A stretch of 64,000 bases of DNA from Melioribacteraceae bacterium 4301-Me (GCA_041538185.1 JBGORM010000001.1:186001-250000); one strand, 5' to 3'; positions 18,176-26,389 are shown, numbered from the stretch's first letter. Numbers and translations are program-made. Notes: a model not told the origin generated them from the sequence alone.

Positions 18176-18260
18176 CTTAGTGCTCCTTTGTGAAATACTC
18201 TTTGTGTACTTCGTGATTAAATTTTTTCACCACTAAGTACACAAAGGTGCACAAAGTAAA
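18176..18260. repeat. Long imperfect hairpin repeat (CTTTGTG/CACAAAG arms)
   Basis: Left arms CCTTTGTG and TCTTTGTGTACTTCGTG match right arms CACTAAGTACACAAAGG and GCACAAAG around an AT-rich loop. It resembles the CTCTGTG/CACAGAG elements of the molybdenum cofactor operon in layout. It could act as the transcription end of the regulator gene, although no T-tract follows. Confidence 0.6.
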
Positions 18261-18363
18261 TCCTCGTCGAATCTTCGTCGTCTTCGCCAAAATTTCGTTT
18301 TATCAAACTCCTTGTTATAAACAAAAATCTATATAATCAAATTTAATTGCAGTTTATTTCTGT

Positions 18364-18377
18364 GGCATTTCTTTTGC
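18364..18377 (+). promoter_or_regulatory. Predicted sigma-54 (-24/-12) promoter for tatA
   Basis: The sequence TGTGGCATTTCTTTTGCATT contains GG (18364-18365) and GC (18376-18377) separated by exactly 10 bases, the invariant spacing of sigma-54 promoters, with the TGGCA and TTTGCA context of the consensus. Transcription would start near 18389, about 15 bases before the tatA ATG. It lies directly downstream of an NtrC-type activator gene, which supports function. Confidence 0.72.
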
Positions 18378-18403
18378 ATTTAATCAGTAAAAAAGAGAAT
18401 AAA

Positions 18404-18562
18404 ATGTTTGGTAATTTAGGGGCAACAGAAATTTTAATTATTGTTGGAGTAATTGCATTACTCTTTGGTGCTAAGCGAATTCCCGAAATTGCTAAAAGTA
18501 TCGGGAAGGGAATTTACGAATTCAAAAAAGAAATCAAATCAATTGAAGACATCACAAAATAA
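18404..18562 (+). CDS. tatA: Twin-arginine translocase subunit TatA/E
   Basis: The 52-residue protein starts at MFGNLGATEILIIVGVIALL, with one membrane helix (about 6-20), the FGAKRIPEIAKSIGKGI hinge and amphipathic helix (about 22-38), and a short charged tail. The reading frame is open further upstream, but that extension lacks family similarity. TatA forms the channel for folded, cofactor-loaded proteins with RR signal peptides. No TatC is in the window. The molybdoenzyme catalytic subunit downstream carries an RR signal, so this tatA may serve that enzyme under sigma-54 control. Confidence 0.92.
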   Translation: MFGNLGATEILIIVGVIALLFGAKRIPEIAKSIGKGIYEFKKEIKSIEDITK

Positions 18563-18579
18563 AATCTAGAAGGAGAGAT

Positions 18580-19668
18580 ATGAAAAAGTTATTCTTATTT
18601 ATGTTCATTTTACTTTTATCATCGAACATTTTGTTTGCTCAAGAAGTTACAAAAAAAGGAAGAGTATCCGGTTATATGTTCGGTGACTTTTTTTATAATG
18701 CTGCAAGAGATGTCGATATAAATTCTTTATCAAATACAGCAAATGGAGGTAGAAAGGATTTAAACGGTATTCAACTAAGAAGAATTTATTTTACTTATGA
18801 TTACGATATTTCAGAGAAATTTGTAACTCGGTTTAGACTCGAAGCTGACCAAGAAGCCAATACAAGCAATGGCAAAATAGGCGTGTTTGTAAAAGATGCT
18901 TACTTACAATGGAAAAATATTTTTAAAGGAAGCGATTTTATCTTTGGCGTTCAACCAACGCCTTCTTTTGAAATTTCCGAAACTTTTATGGCTGAAAGAT
19001 ACCTCGAAAAAACTATTATGGATTTAAGAGGATTTGAAAGTTCCAGAGACCTTGCTGTTTCATTAAAAGGAAATTTAGATTCAAAAGGAATTTTAAAATA
19101 TTGGTTGATGGTAGGAGATGGAAGCGGTAACAAGCCTGAGACAGACAAATACAAAAGATTTTATGCTCATCTTCAGTATTCACCTTTTTCAAATTTTACA
19201 ACAACACTTTATACAGATTTGAAATCTCGTCCTGATATTAAAGATCCCTTTAACCCAACTTCGTCTTTAAGTAATAACGATTTAACTTATGCGTTTTTTG
19301 CAGGATATAAAGAAAAAAACAAATTTATGGCAGCTACGGAAATATTTTTAAGTTCACGACAAAATGATATAATATCAGGTGGTTCTGTTAAAAATAAAAA
19401 TGCTTTCGGTATTACACTTACTGGTTCGTATTATTTTTCGCAGCAAATATCTTTTCTAATTAGATATGATTATTTCGACCCCAATGTAAATTCAAATTAT
19501 AAAGGCGATTCAAGAAACTTTTTCATATTTAGCCTTAATTATTATCCCGATGAAAAAGTGACTATCAGTCCAAATGTTGTAGTTGAAACTTACGAAGCAA
19601 CTCCAAACGGAAAAAGTTTTAATGCATCAATTACACCGAGAATAACATTTTTCTATTCGTTCTTATAA
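18580..19668 (+). CDS. Outer-membrane porin-like beta-barrel protein
   Basis: The 362-residue protein has a signal peptide ending near LFAQ (about residue 21). The rest is amphipathic beta strands, many ending in aromatic residues, with terminal FYSFL (Phe-xx-Leu) close to the usual aromatic C-terminal signal. Segments such as IQLRRIYFTYDYDISEKF recall the OprO/OprP phosphate-selective porin group. A strong AGAAGGAGAG precedes the ATG and only 17 bases separate it from tatA, so both should be read from the sigma-54 promoter. It may admit the substrate sensed by the PhnD-like protein; this is inference. Confidence 0.78.
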   Translation: MKKLFLFMFILLLSSNILFAQEVTKKGRVSGYMFGDFFYNAARDVDINSLSNTANGGRKDLNGIQLRRIYFTYDYDISEKFVTRFRLEADQEANTSNGKIGVFVKDAYLQWKNIFKGSDFIFGVQPTPSFEISETFMAERYLEKTIMDLRGFESSRDLAVSLKGNLDSKGILKYWLMVGDGSGNKPETDKYKRFYAHLQYSPFSNFTTTLYTDLKSRPDIKDPFNPTSSLSNNDLTYAFFAGYKEKNKFMAATEIFLSSRQNDIISGGSVKNKNAFGITLTGSYYFSQQISFLIRYDYFDPNVNSNYKGDSRNFFIFSLNYYPDEKVTISPNVVVETYEATPNGKSFNASITPRITFFYSFL

Positions 19669-19682
19669 ATATTAATCGTCGA

Positions 19683-19938
19683 TGTCATTCCCACACAAGC
19701 GGGAATCCAGAAGAAGAATAAAATGGATACCCGCTTTCGCGGGTATGACAGAAAAACGAAGTGTCATTCCCGTGTAAATCTACCTGTCGGCAGACAAGCG
19801 GGAATCCAGAAAAAGAATAAAATGGGAGAAACAATAAAATGGATATCTGCTTTCGCGGGTATGACAGAAAAACGCAGTGTCATTCCCGCGTAAGCGGGAA
19901 TCCAAAACCAAGAATAAAATGTGACAATGAAAGACGAA
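19683..19938. repeat. REPIN-type array 1, left part
   Basis: Two hairpins alternate. Type A is TGTCATTCCCGC, a short loop, then GCGGGAATCC. Type B is GGATACCCGC, TTTC, GCGGGTATGACA. Each A-B pair is an inverted repeat of one REP, joined by an AGAATAAAATGG-type spacer. This part holds about three A and two B hairpins; one A hairpin has a nested insert ending CCTGTCGGCAGACA. The downstream strand reads as spurious proteins only. This array fills the space after the porin gene. Confidence 0.9.
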
Positions 19939-20340
19939 AGTGTCATTCCCGCGCAAGCGGGAATCCAAAAAGATGACACTAATGTTAGTCTATTATTCTC
20001 GTATAAATGAGAACCCAAAAAAATGAATCAATATTATGTATACATATTAGCCAGCAAGAAAAATGGAACGCTTTATATAGGTGTGACTAACGATCTAATA
20101 AGACGAGTTTATGAACATAAAGCAGGACTTATAGAAGGTTTTACAAAAAAGTACAATGTTAAAATGCTGATATATTATGAAGTACATAAAGATATTAACG
20201 AAGCCATCAAACGCGAAAAGGCAATGAAGAAATGGTTGAGAAAATGGAAGATAGAATTAATAGAAAAGTCAAATCCAGAATGGAGAGATTTGTATGAAGA
20301 ATTAGTTTAACATAGATACCCGCTTTCGCGGGTATGACAG
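19939..20340 (+). mobile_element. REP-bounded GIY-YIG unit, copy 1
   Basis: A type A REP hairpin (GTGTCATTCCCGCGCAAGCG onward) is followed by a leader, a 95-codon GIY-YIG gene and, 5 bases after its stop, a type B hairpin ending GCGGGTATGACAG. The ends TGTCATTCCCGC and GCGGGTATGACA are near-perfect inverted repeats. The leader holds a worn REP-like hairpin (ATTCTCG...TGAGAA). From about 19957 to 20340 the sequence is base-for-base the same as the copy ending at 26790, apart from the first hairpin arm. It looks like a unit that moves or recombines as a whole. Confidence 0.65.
20023..20310 (+). CDS. Single-domain GIY-YIG nuclease, copy 1
   Basis: The 95-residue protein is just the GIY-YIG domain: YYVYILASKKNGTLYIGVTN (about 4-23) gives the two motif strands, Arg in NDLIRRVYEH, and Glu in the REKAMKKWLRKWK helix. 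It resembles COG2827 (UvrC-like, YhbQ-like) small proteins. GIY-YIG domains hydrolyse DNA phosphodiester bonds and occur in repair, homing and restriction enzymes. It has no DNA-binding extra domain. The gene is identical to 26474-26761, including the flanks, and lies inside a REPIN array. Confidence 0.9.
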   Translation: MNQYYVYILASKKNGTLYIGVTNDLIRRVYEHKAGLIEGFTKKYNVKMLIYYEVHKDINEAIKREKAMKKWLRKWKIELIEKSNPEWRDLYEELV

Positions 20341-20738
20341 AAAAACGAAGTGTCATTCCCGTGTAAATCTACCTGTCGGCAGACAAGCGGGAATCCAGAA
20401 AAAGAATAAAATGGGAGAAATAATAAAATGGATACTCGCTTTCGCGGGTATGACAGAAAAACGCAGTGTCATTCCCGCGTAAGCGGGAATCCAAAACCAA
20501 GAATAAAATGTGACAATGAAAGACGAAAGTGTCATTCCTGCACAGGCGGGAATCCAAAAGAAAGAATAAAATGGGAGAAACAATAAAATGGATATCTGCT
20601 TTCGCGGATATGACAATGAAAGGCGAAAATGTCATTCCCGTGTAAAAGGGAATCCAGAAAAAGAATAAAATGGATACTCGCTTTCGCGAGTATGACAGAA
20701 AACCAAAGTGTCATTCCCGCGCAAGCGGGAATCTATAA
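20315..20738. repeat. REPIN-type array 1, right part
   Basis: The array continues after the GIY-YIG gene with alternating type B (GATACCCGCTTTCGCGGGTA) and type A (CATTCCCGCGTAAGCGGGAA) hairpins, about four of each. They carry compensating changes such as CTCGCTTTCGCGAG, which keep the stems paired. The nested CCTGTCGGCAGACA variant recurs near 20372. The array ends 37 bases before the Fe-S subunit gene. Confidence 0.9.
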
Positions 20739-20775
20739 ATAACGAAGAAGGTTATAAATAAACGGAGAATAAATA

Positions 20776-21618
20776 ATGTCAGAAGAAATTAAAGAAATAG
20801 AAAAAGAAACCCAGCATATTGGACGAGATGAATTTCTTTCCAAACTAGTAAAGATTGGAGCCGGCACACTTGCAGCAACAATTGTTAGTAATGGAATGCT
20901 TGGTACGGCCTCAAAACTAATTGCAAAAAGTAAAAATGAAACTCCGGTGAAAAGAAAATATCATTATGGAATGGTTATAGATACACGCCGCTGTGTTGGA
21001 TGCAGATCTTGTGTGCTCGCTTGTAAAGCAGAAAATAAGACACCTCCAGGAGTTTCTTATACAGTTGTTTTTGAAGAAATATTAGAAAATCGTCCAAATG
21101 ATAAACCAGTATTTATGACAAAGCCATGCTTTCATTGTGAACATCCGCCTTGCACCGATGTTTGTCCAGTTTCAGCAACTTATAAACGTGAACAAGATGG
21201 GATTGTTGTTGTTGACTATGATCGCTGTATTGGCTGCCGATATTGTATGACCGCCTGTCCATACTCGGCGCGATGGTTTGACTTTGGTGAAAATTATCCT
21301 GCTGTTGAAGAAAAAACTCCTTGGGCAGAAGTTCCATCACCCGAGTACAAACAATTTAGAAAAAGAGAACACGAAAAATCACCAATTGGTAATGTTCGCA
21401 AGTGTACATTCTGTCTTCATCTTCAGGATGAAAAAGGACAATACAATAAAGCTGAAGGACGCTGGCCTGCCTGTGCAAAAACTTGCACCGGTAAAGCAAT
21501 TCATTTTGGCGATTTCAACGATCCTAACAGTGAAGTATCAGTCCTTCTCCGCGAACGTCAATACATTCGCTTGAAAGAAGAACTCGGTACAAGTCCAAAT
21601 GTTTATTATTTACTATAA
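20776..21618 (+). CDS. Four-cluster ferredoxin subunit of a molybdoenzyme (PsrB/TtrB-like)
   Basis: The 280-residue protein carries the cysteine sets for four [4Fe-4S] clusters: CVGCRSCVLAC (about 75-85), CFHCEHPPCTDVC (about 118-130), CIGCRYCMTAC (about 151-161) and CTFC with CAKTC (about 212-240). It passes electrons between the NrfD-type quinol subunit and the catalytic subunit in the periplasm. Its N terminus looks like a Tat signal (GRDEFLSKLVKIGAGTLAA) but has GR in place of the RR pair, so it may be exported together with the RR-bearing catalytic subunit. The next gene starts 11 bases on. Confidence 0.92.
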   Translation: MSEEIKEIEKETQHIGRDEFLSKLVKIGAGTLAATIVSNGMLGTASKLIAKSKNETPVKRKYHYGMVIDTRRCVGCRSCVLACKAENKTPPGVSYTVVFEEILENRPNDKPVFMTKPCFHCEHPPCTDVCPVSATYKREQDGIVVVDYDRCIGCRYCMTACPYSARWFDFGENYPAVEEKTPWAEVPSPEYKQFRKREHEKSPIGNVRKCTFCLHLQDEKGQYNKAEGRWPACAKTCTGKAIHFGDFNDPNSEVSVLLRERQYIRLKEELGTSPNVYYLL

Positions 21619-21629
21619 GCGAGGTTAAT

Positions 21630-22919
21630 ATGAATTTCATAAGAGAACTATTAAGCAATGAAAATAAAATTTCAGAGAACCTCAAAAAAATTTTCTGGAC
21701 CGTTGGCACAGCATTGTTTGTTATTGGCGTATATGGGTGGTATATAAGATTTGTCGATGGACACCTAAAGGCTAATTATGGAAGTATAGTTACTTGGGGT
21801 TTGTGGGTCGCTGCTTATATTTATTTTATAGGATTATCAGCCGGCTCATTTCTTGTTTCGTCGCTTGTTTATGTATTTAATTTCAAGAAGTTTGAACGAA
21901 TAGGTAGACTTGCAGTATTTACTGCGTTAGTTACTTTGCTAATGGCTTTGCTTTCTATCTGGGCTGATCTTGGCCATATGGAAAGAGCCTGGCATGTAAT
22001 GGTATTTCCCAATTTCAAATCACCTATGGCCTGGATGATTTATCTTTATTCAATTTATATGTTATTGCTCATAGCAGAAATTTATTTTCTGCTTAGATAT
22101 GATTTAGTTAAAGAAGCAAATGATGAAACAATCAGAGGAAAACTTTATAGGATTCTATCGTTAGGCTCAAAAGATTTAAGCGAACAATCAAAAACTCGTG
22201 ATAAAAAAATTGTTAAAATTTTGGCAACCATCGGAATTCCTATTGCCATTTTATTTCACGGAGGTGTAGGTGCATTGTTTGGAGTAGTTGCTGCTCGACC
22301 GCATTGGCATAGCGGTTTATTCCCTATATTATTTTTGCTGTCGGCTTTGGTAAGTGGAGGTGCTCTTCTCACATTAATTTCTTCAGTTTTTCAAGAAGGA
22401 TGGTTCAAAAATAAGGACGTTGTTGTCGAACTCGGTAAAATGGTTTTAGCACTGCTTCTTCTTGATGTCTTATTTCAATTTTCAGAATTTCTTGTTGCAT
22501 ATCGTGGTGGAATTCCAAGCCACATCGCTGGTTATGAATTGGTAATTTCCGGTCCTTACGCCTGGGTATTTTGGGGATGGCAAGGATTTGTGGGGACAGT
22601 AATTCCAATTTTTCTTTTGATTTTACCGACTCGAAAATCTCCACGCTGGGTTGCTCTTGCTGGTTTATTGATTGCAGCGGGAATTTTTGGTTTACGCCTC
22701 AACATTGTTATTCCCGGTCTTGCAGTGGAAGAAATTCATGGCTTAACTTCAGCTATTTATTCACATCGAGTTGATCCAAATTACTTCCCAAGTATTCCAG
22801 AATGGACACTAACATTTGGAATTATTGGATTTGGAATGATACTCTTTGGCTTTGGCGAATTTTTTCTTCCTAAACATGAAGAGAAAGAATCTGCAATCGT
22901 TTCTCAATCTAAAATTTAA
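21630..22919 (+). CDS. NrfD/PsrC-type membrane quinol-interacting subunit
   Basis: The 429-residue protein has about nine membrane segments, a NrfD/PsrC hallmark. Typical pieces are YFIGLSAGSFLVSSLVYVF (about 65-83), ADLGHMERAWHVMVFPNF (about 111-128) and SPMAWMIYLYSIYMLLL. It anchors the complex and exchanges electrons with the quinone pool. It lies between the Fe-S and catalytic subunit genes with 11-base gaps on both sides, in the same B-C-A order as ttrBCA. Confidence 0.9.
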   Translation: MNFIRELLSNENKISENLKKIFWTVGTALFVIGVYGWYIRFVDGHLKANYGSIVTWGLWVAAYIYFIGLSAGSFLVSSLVYVFNFKKFERIGRLAVFTALVTLLMALLSIWADLGHMERAWHVMVFPNFKSPMAWMIYLYSIYMLLLIAEIYFLLRYDLVKEANDETIRGKLYRILSLGSKDLSEQSKTRDKKIVKILATIGIPIAILFHGGVGALFGVVAARPHWHSGLFPILFLLSALVSGGALLTLISSVFQEGWFKNKDVVVELGKMVLALLLLDVLFQFSEFLVAYRGGIPSHIAGYELVISGPYAWVFWGWQGFVGTVIPIFLLILPTRKSPRWVALAGLLIAAGIFGLRLNIVIPGLAVEEIHGLTSAIYSHRVDPNYFPSIPEWTLTFGIIGFGMILFGFGEFFLPKHEEKESAIVSQSKI

Positions 22920-22930
22920 TGGAGTGAAAA

Positions 22931-25432
22931 ATGCCATATATATTTGATGAAAAAGTAGGCAGAAGAAAATTTATAAAAACTGTTACCACAACTGCGGCTG
23001 GTGCAAGTTTAATTAGCACATCTGGTTGTGCTACATTCGGTTCTAAAGAAAGGGAACTTTTCGTAAATGAATCTGGAATGAAAAAGTGGGGCAGAGAAGC
23101 CGGCGAATGGATTCCTTCCTGCTGTAATATGTGCGGTGGTCAGTCGGGAATTCTTGTACATGTTGTCAATGGTGTTGTTGAAAAAATTGAGCCTAACAAC
23201 TGGAATCCAAACAATTATTCCAATGTATCGGATGATTTCTTTGATGGTTACACTGAAGAATATGGCACAAAAGAAGGTGGTTGTATATGTCCCAAAGGCA
23301 ATGCCGGAATTATGGCTCTTTATGATCCGGATAGAATTAAAAAACCACTTAAGAGAAAAAATCCAGATAGAGGTTTGAATGTTGATCCTCAATGGGAAGA
23401 AATTAGCTGGGACCAAGCATTAACAGAAATTTCTGCTAAGCTGAAAAAACTAAGGAACAATAATGAAGCACATAAACTTTTGTGGATGAGTGAGGACCAT
23501 TCATTCACACACATTCAAGCAGATTTTTGCAAATTGTTTGGGACCCCAAATTACTATATGCATTCCAACCTATGTGATGTTGCGCGCAAAGCCTCATTTA
23601 AAACAGTTGTTGGAGATGAAAGACCGTTGGCTGATTTCATACATTCAAAATACATTTTACTTTTTGGCTGGAATCCTACAAGTGCAATTAAGTGGGTTTA
23701 CTTACCTCGAATTCTTACAAGAGCGGTTGAACGAGGCGCTCGTTTAGTTGTTGTTGATCCATACTTATCCGATACTGCTGCAAAGGGTCACGATTGGCTT
23801 GCTATTCGTCCTGGCACCGATGGTGCACTTGCATTAGCTCTGGCTCATTGCATCATTCGTGATGGCTTGTATGACAAAGATTTTGTTGAGAACTGGACTG
23901 TTGGCTTTGATAAATATTCTGAATATGTAAAAGACAAAACCCCTGAGTGGGCAGAGAAAATAACAAGCATTCCTGCAAATAAAATTGAAGAAGTTGCTCA
24001 CGATCTTGCAACTATAAAACCTGCAGTAATTGATTCGTGGAGTGGTCCTGGTCAACATACAAATGGTGTGCAAGGCGGAAGAGCAATTGCTGCTCTTGCT
24101 GCATTGATTGGCGGTTATGATAAACCTGGTACTTTATTACTTCCTAATACTGGTGGAAATAAACATGTTGAAATTGAACCAAATGAATTTGCTGAAAAGA
24201 CCTTAAAGATGCCTCGTTTTGATGAGCTAAATAAATATCCGCTTGGACATAAATCTGGTGTTTACACTCAAATGTTCAATAATATTATTGAAGGTAATGG
24301 TCCTTATGATGCAAAGATATTGTTCTGTGTTTTTCAAAATCCTGTGATGAGCATTCCCGGTGGGACAAGAACAGTTGTAGAGGCATTTAAAAAATTAGAA
24401 ATGAGCGTTGTAATTGATACAATGATGAGCGAAACTGCAATGCTTGCCGATTATGTTTTACCTGGAACAGTTTATCTCGAACGATATGATTTAAATACAC
24501 ATTGGGTTACCTGGCCTGCAATGGGATTGCGTCAACCTGTTGTAAGACCGTTGTTCAATCAATTAGCAGAATACGAAACCATCACAGCTCTTGGAAGAAG
24601 ACTAGGGTTAACTACAAAAGATGGAAAGAAATTTTTTGAGATTGGTCCTGCAAGCGGAGAAAAAGTTGAAGACCTTACAAAATGGTATGAAGATTATCTT
24701 ACCAAAGAATTGCTTGAAGGTAAACCCAAAATTACATTACAACAATTGAAAGAACTTCCTGGTGCTGTCTGGTTTGATAAGAAAGGAACCGAGTATGAAA
24801 AATATGCAAAAGAACTTCCACCTGAAAAATTAAAAGATGCATATTACGATGGAGCTGCAATTTATGATAAACCAAAAGATAAAGGTGGAAAAAGAATCGG
24901 GACAATAATTAATGGAAAGAAAGTTCGCGGCTTCTTTACAAAATCCGGTAAAGTTGAATTTGTTTCTGAATGGCTTACAGAACTAAAAGATGCAAATGGA
25001 AATCCAATTAATCCTTTACCAGAATATAAACCAAGAGATTGGCAGCCCGATGAAAATTATCCTTTATATTTAATAAACTGGAAAGAAGCAAGTCATACTC
25101 ACACACGAACACAAAACAATGCATGGCTTTTGGAAATTAAAGGCTACAATCCAATCATTATGAATCCTGCAACTGCTGCAAAATATGGTATTGAAGATGG
25201 AGATGAAATCTGGCTCGAATCACCTTATGGTAAAGTCAAAGGGAAAGTTAAGCTTACAAAACGAATTCATCCAGAAGTAATTGGTGCGCAACATGGTTTT
25301 GGTCATGTAGCTTTAGGAAGAAGTGCTAAAGGACGTGGTACAAATACTGGAATACTTAATATTACAAAAAGTGATCCTTTATCTGGAATGGCTGTTCATA
25401 AAGAAATTTGTGTTAAAGTTTATAAAGCATAA
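22931..25432 (+). CDS. Molybdopterin-dependent catalytic subunit (PsrA/TtrA/ArrA-like), Tat-exported
   Basis: The 833-residue protein starts with a Tat signal (GRRKFIKT, about 10-17), and a possible lipobox Cys at 33. The N-terminal Fe-S site reads CCNMCGGQS (Cys64, 65, 68; Ser72) with CICPKG (Cys118, 120), so the third Cys of the usual CX2CX3C pattern is Ser. SNLCDVARK has Cys215 as the probable Mo ligand, as in polysulfide, thiosulfate, tetrathionate and arsenate reductases. Later domains bind two pterin guanine dinucleotides, ending with NPATAAKYGIEDGDEIWLES. The substrate cannot be told from sequence. The kinase with PhnD-like protein and the OTR-like cytochrome hint at sulfur oxyanions. 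Confidence 0.9.
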   Translation: MPYIFDEKVGRRKFIKTVTTTAAGASLISTSGCATFGSKERELFVNESGMKKWGREAGEWIPSCCNMCGGQSGILVHVVNGVVEKIEPNNWNPNNYSNVSDDFFDGYTEEYGTKEGGCICPKGNAGIMALYDPDRIKKPLKRKNPDRGLNVDPQWEEISWDQALTEISAKLKKLRNNNEAHKLLWMSEDHSFTHIQADFCKLFGTPNYYMHSNLCDVARKASFKTVVGDERPLADFIHSKYILLFGWNPTSAIKWVYLPRILTRAVERGARLVVVDPYLSDTAAKGHDWLAIRPGTDGALALALAHCIIRDGLYDKDFVENWTVGFDKYSEYVKDKTPEWAEKITSIPANKIEEVAHDLATIKPAVIDSWSGPGQHTNGVQGGRAIAALAALIGGYDKPGTLLLPNTGGNKHVEIEPNEFAEKTLKMPRFDELNKYPLGHKSGVYTQMFNNIIEGNGPYDAKILFCVFQNPVMSIPGGTRTVVEAFKKLEMSVVIDTMMSETAMLADYVLPGTVYLERYDLNTHWVTWPAMGLRQPVVRPLFNQLAEYETITALGRRLGLTTKDGKKFFEIGPASGEKVEDLTKWYEDYLTKELLEGKPKITLQQLKELPGAVWFDKKGTEYEKYAKELPPEKLKDAYYDGAAIYDKPKDKGGKRIGTIINGKKVRGFFTKSGKVEFVSEWLTELKDANGNPINPLPEYKPRDWQPDENYPLYLINWKEASHTHTRTQNNAWLLEIKGYNPIIMNPATAAKYGIEDGDEIWLESPYGKVKGKVKLTKRIHPEVIGAQHGFGHVALGRSAKGRGTNTGILNITKSDPLSGMAVHKEICVKVYKA

Positions 25433-25493
25433 TATTTGTGTTAGTTCTTTAAAATATTTTCTCCGAGTTGATGAATCTAAGTTTACTTATCTT

Positions 25494-25700
25494 GTCATTT
25501 CTGCACAAGAGGGAGTCTAGTAGAAAGGATGAAAATGGATACCCGCTTTCGCGGGTATGACAAATGTTGAAATGTCATTCCCGCGCAAGCGGGAATCCAG
25601 AAAAAAGAATAAAATGGAAGAAATAATAAAATGGATGCCCGCTTTCGCGTGTATGACAATGAAAGGCGAAAGTGTCATTCCCGCGCAAGCGGGAATCTAA
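25494..25700. repeat. REPIN-type array 2, first block
   Basis: Five hairpins of the same A and B types as at 19.7 kb, beginning with a worn type A (GTCATTTCTGCACAAGAGGG) and ending with GTGTCATTCCCGCGCAAGCG. They follow the molybdoenzyme gene and precede the candidate RNA gene. Confidence 0.88.
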
Positions 25701-25716
25701 TTGCAATTGTAAATAA

Positions 25717-25865
25717 GATTCTTCAACCGTTAGGGTTAATCTGGAAACGGATTAGCCTGCCAGTTCGCCGATTTAAATCGGTGGGACGCTTTGCAAAGGA
25801 GAGTTTAATAATTGATGTGGAAGAATCATTTTGCTAGACCCCGCAATGCAAAGCGGGGTTTTTTT
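25717..25865 (+). ncRNA. Candidate structured RNA with its own terminator, family unknown
   Basis: Between two REP blocks lies a non-repetitive 149-base segment with a multibranch fold. A closing stem GATTCTTC (25717-25724) pairs with GAAGAATC (25820-25827). Inside are GGTTAATC/GATTAGCC (25734-25741 with 25750-25757), CGCCGA/TCGGTG (25766-25771 with 25778-25783, one G-U pair) and CTTTGCAAAG (25789-25798). A strong terminator follows. It does not match the riboswitch or RNA signatures I know (cobalamin, TPP, FMN, glycine, c-di-GMP, SAM, SRP, 6S). The long reading frame over it has no family resemblance. Confidence 0.5.
25838..25865 (+). terminator. Strong intrinsic terminator
   Basis: ACCCCGC (25838-25844) pairs perfectly with GCGGGGT (25853-25859) around an 8-base loop and is followed directly by a run of seven T. 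It is the best rho-independent terminator in the window and ends either the molybdoenzyme transcript or the candidate RNA. Confidence 0.9.
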
Positions 25866-25908
25866 ATTACTGTAATGTCAGCAAGAATAAAATGTGAGAA
25901 ACAATAAA

Positions 25909-26389
25909 ATGGATACCCGCTTTCGCGGGTATGACAGTGGAAGATGAAAATGTCATTCCCGTGTAAATCTACCTGTCGGCAGACAGGCGGGAATCCAGAA
26001 GAAAGAATAAAATAGGAGAAACAATAAAATGGATGCCCGCTTTCGCGGGTATGACAATGAAAGACGAAAGTGTCATTCCCGTGCAAGCGGGAATCCAGAA
26101 GAAAGAATAAAATGTGAGAAATGATAAAATGGATACCCGCCTTCGCGGGTATGACAGTGGAAGATGAAAATGTCATTCCCGTGTAAATCTACCTGTCGGC
26201 AGACAGGCGGGAATCCAGAAGAAAGAATAAAATAGGAGAAACAATAAAATGGATGCCCGCTTTCGCGGGTATGACAATGAAAGACGAAAGTGTCATTCCC
26301 GTGCAAGCGGGAATCCAGAAGAAAGGAATAAAATGTGAGAAATGATAAAATGGATACCCGCTTTCGCGGGTATGGCAATGAAAGACGAA
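25909..26389. repeat. REPIN-type array 2, second block
   Basis: A block of alternating B and A hairpins. A segment of about 195 bases, from GTGGAAGATGAAAATGTC (25937) through the nested CCTGTCGGCAGACAGG variant, is repeated almost exactly from 26156. This shows local tandem amplification. It leads directly into the second GIY-YIG unit. Confidence 0.88.

Noticed and set aside
19764..20714. Several minus-strand open frames reading like DSRLRGND or CHTRESGYPF
   Set aside because: They are translations of the REPIN hairpins, repeat with the array, and have no ribosome sites or family match; the same applies at 25826-26419.
25631..25837. 68-codon plus-strand open frame
   Set aside because: It begins inside a REP hairpin and runs through the candidate structured RNA; the predicted protein is repeat-derived at its start and has no recognisable domain.
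25717..25865. Assignment of the structured RNA as a cobalamin or molybdenum cofactor riboswitch
   Set aside because: The conserved cores of those riboswitches are not present as I know them, and the next gene downstream is over 600 bases away behind a terminator.
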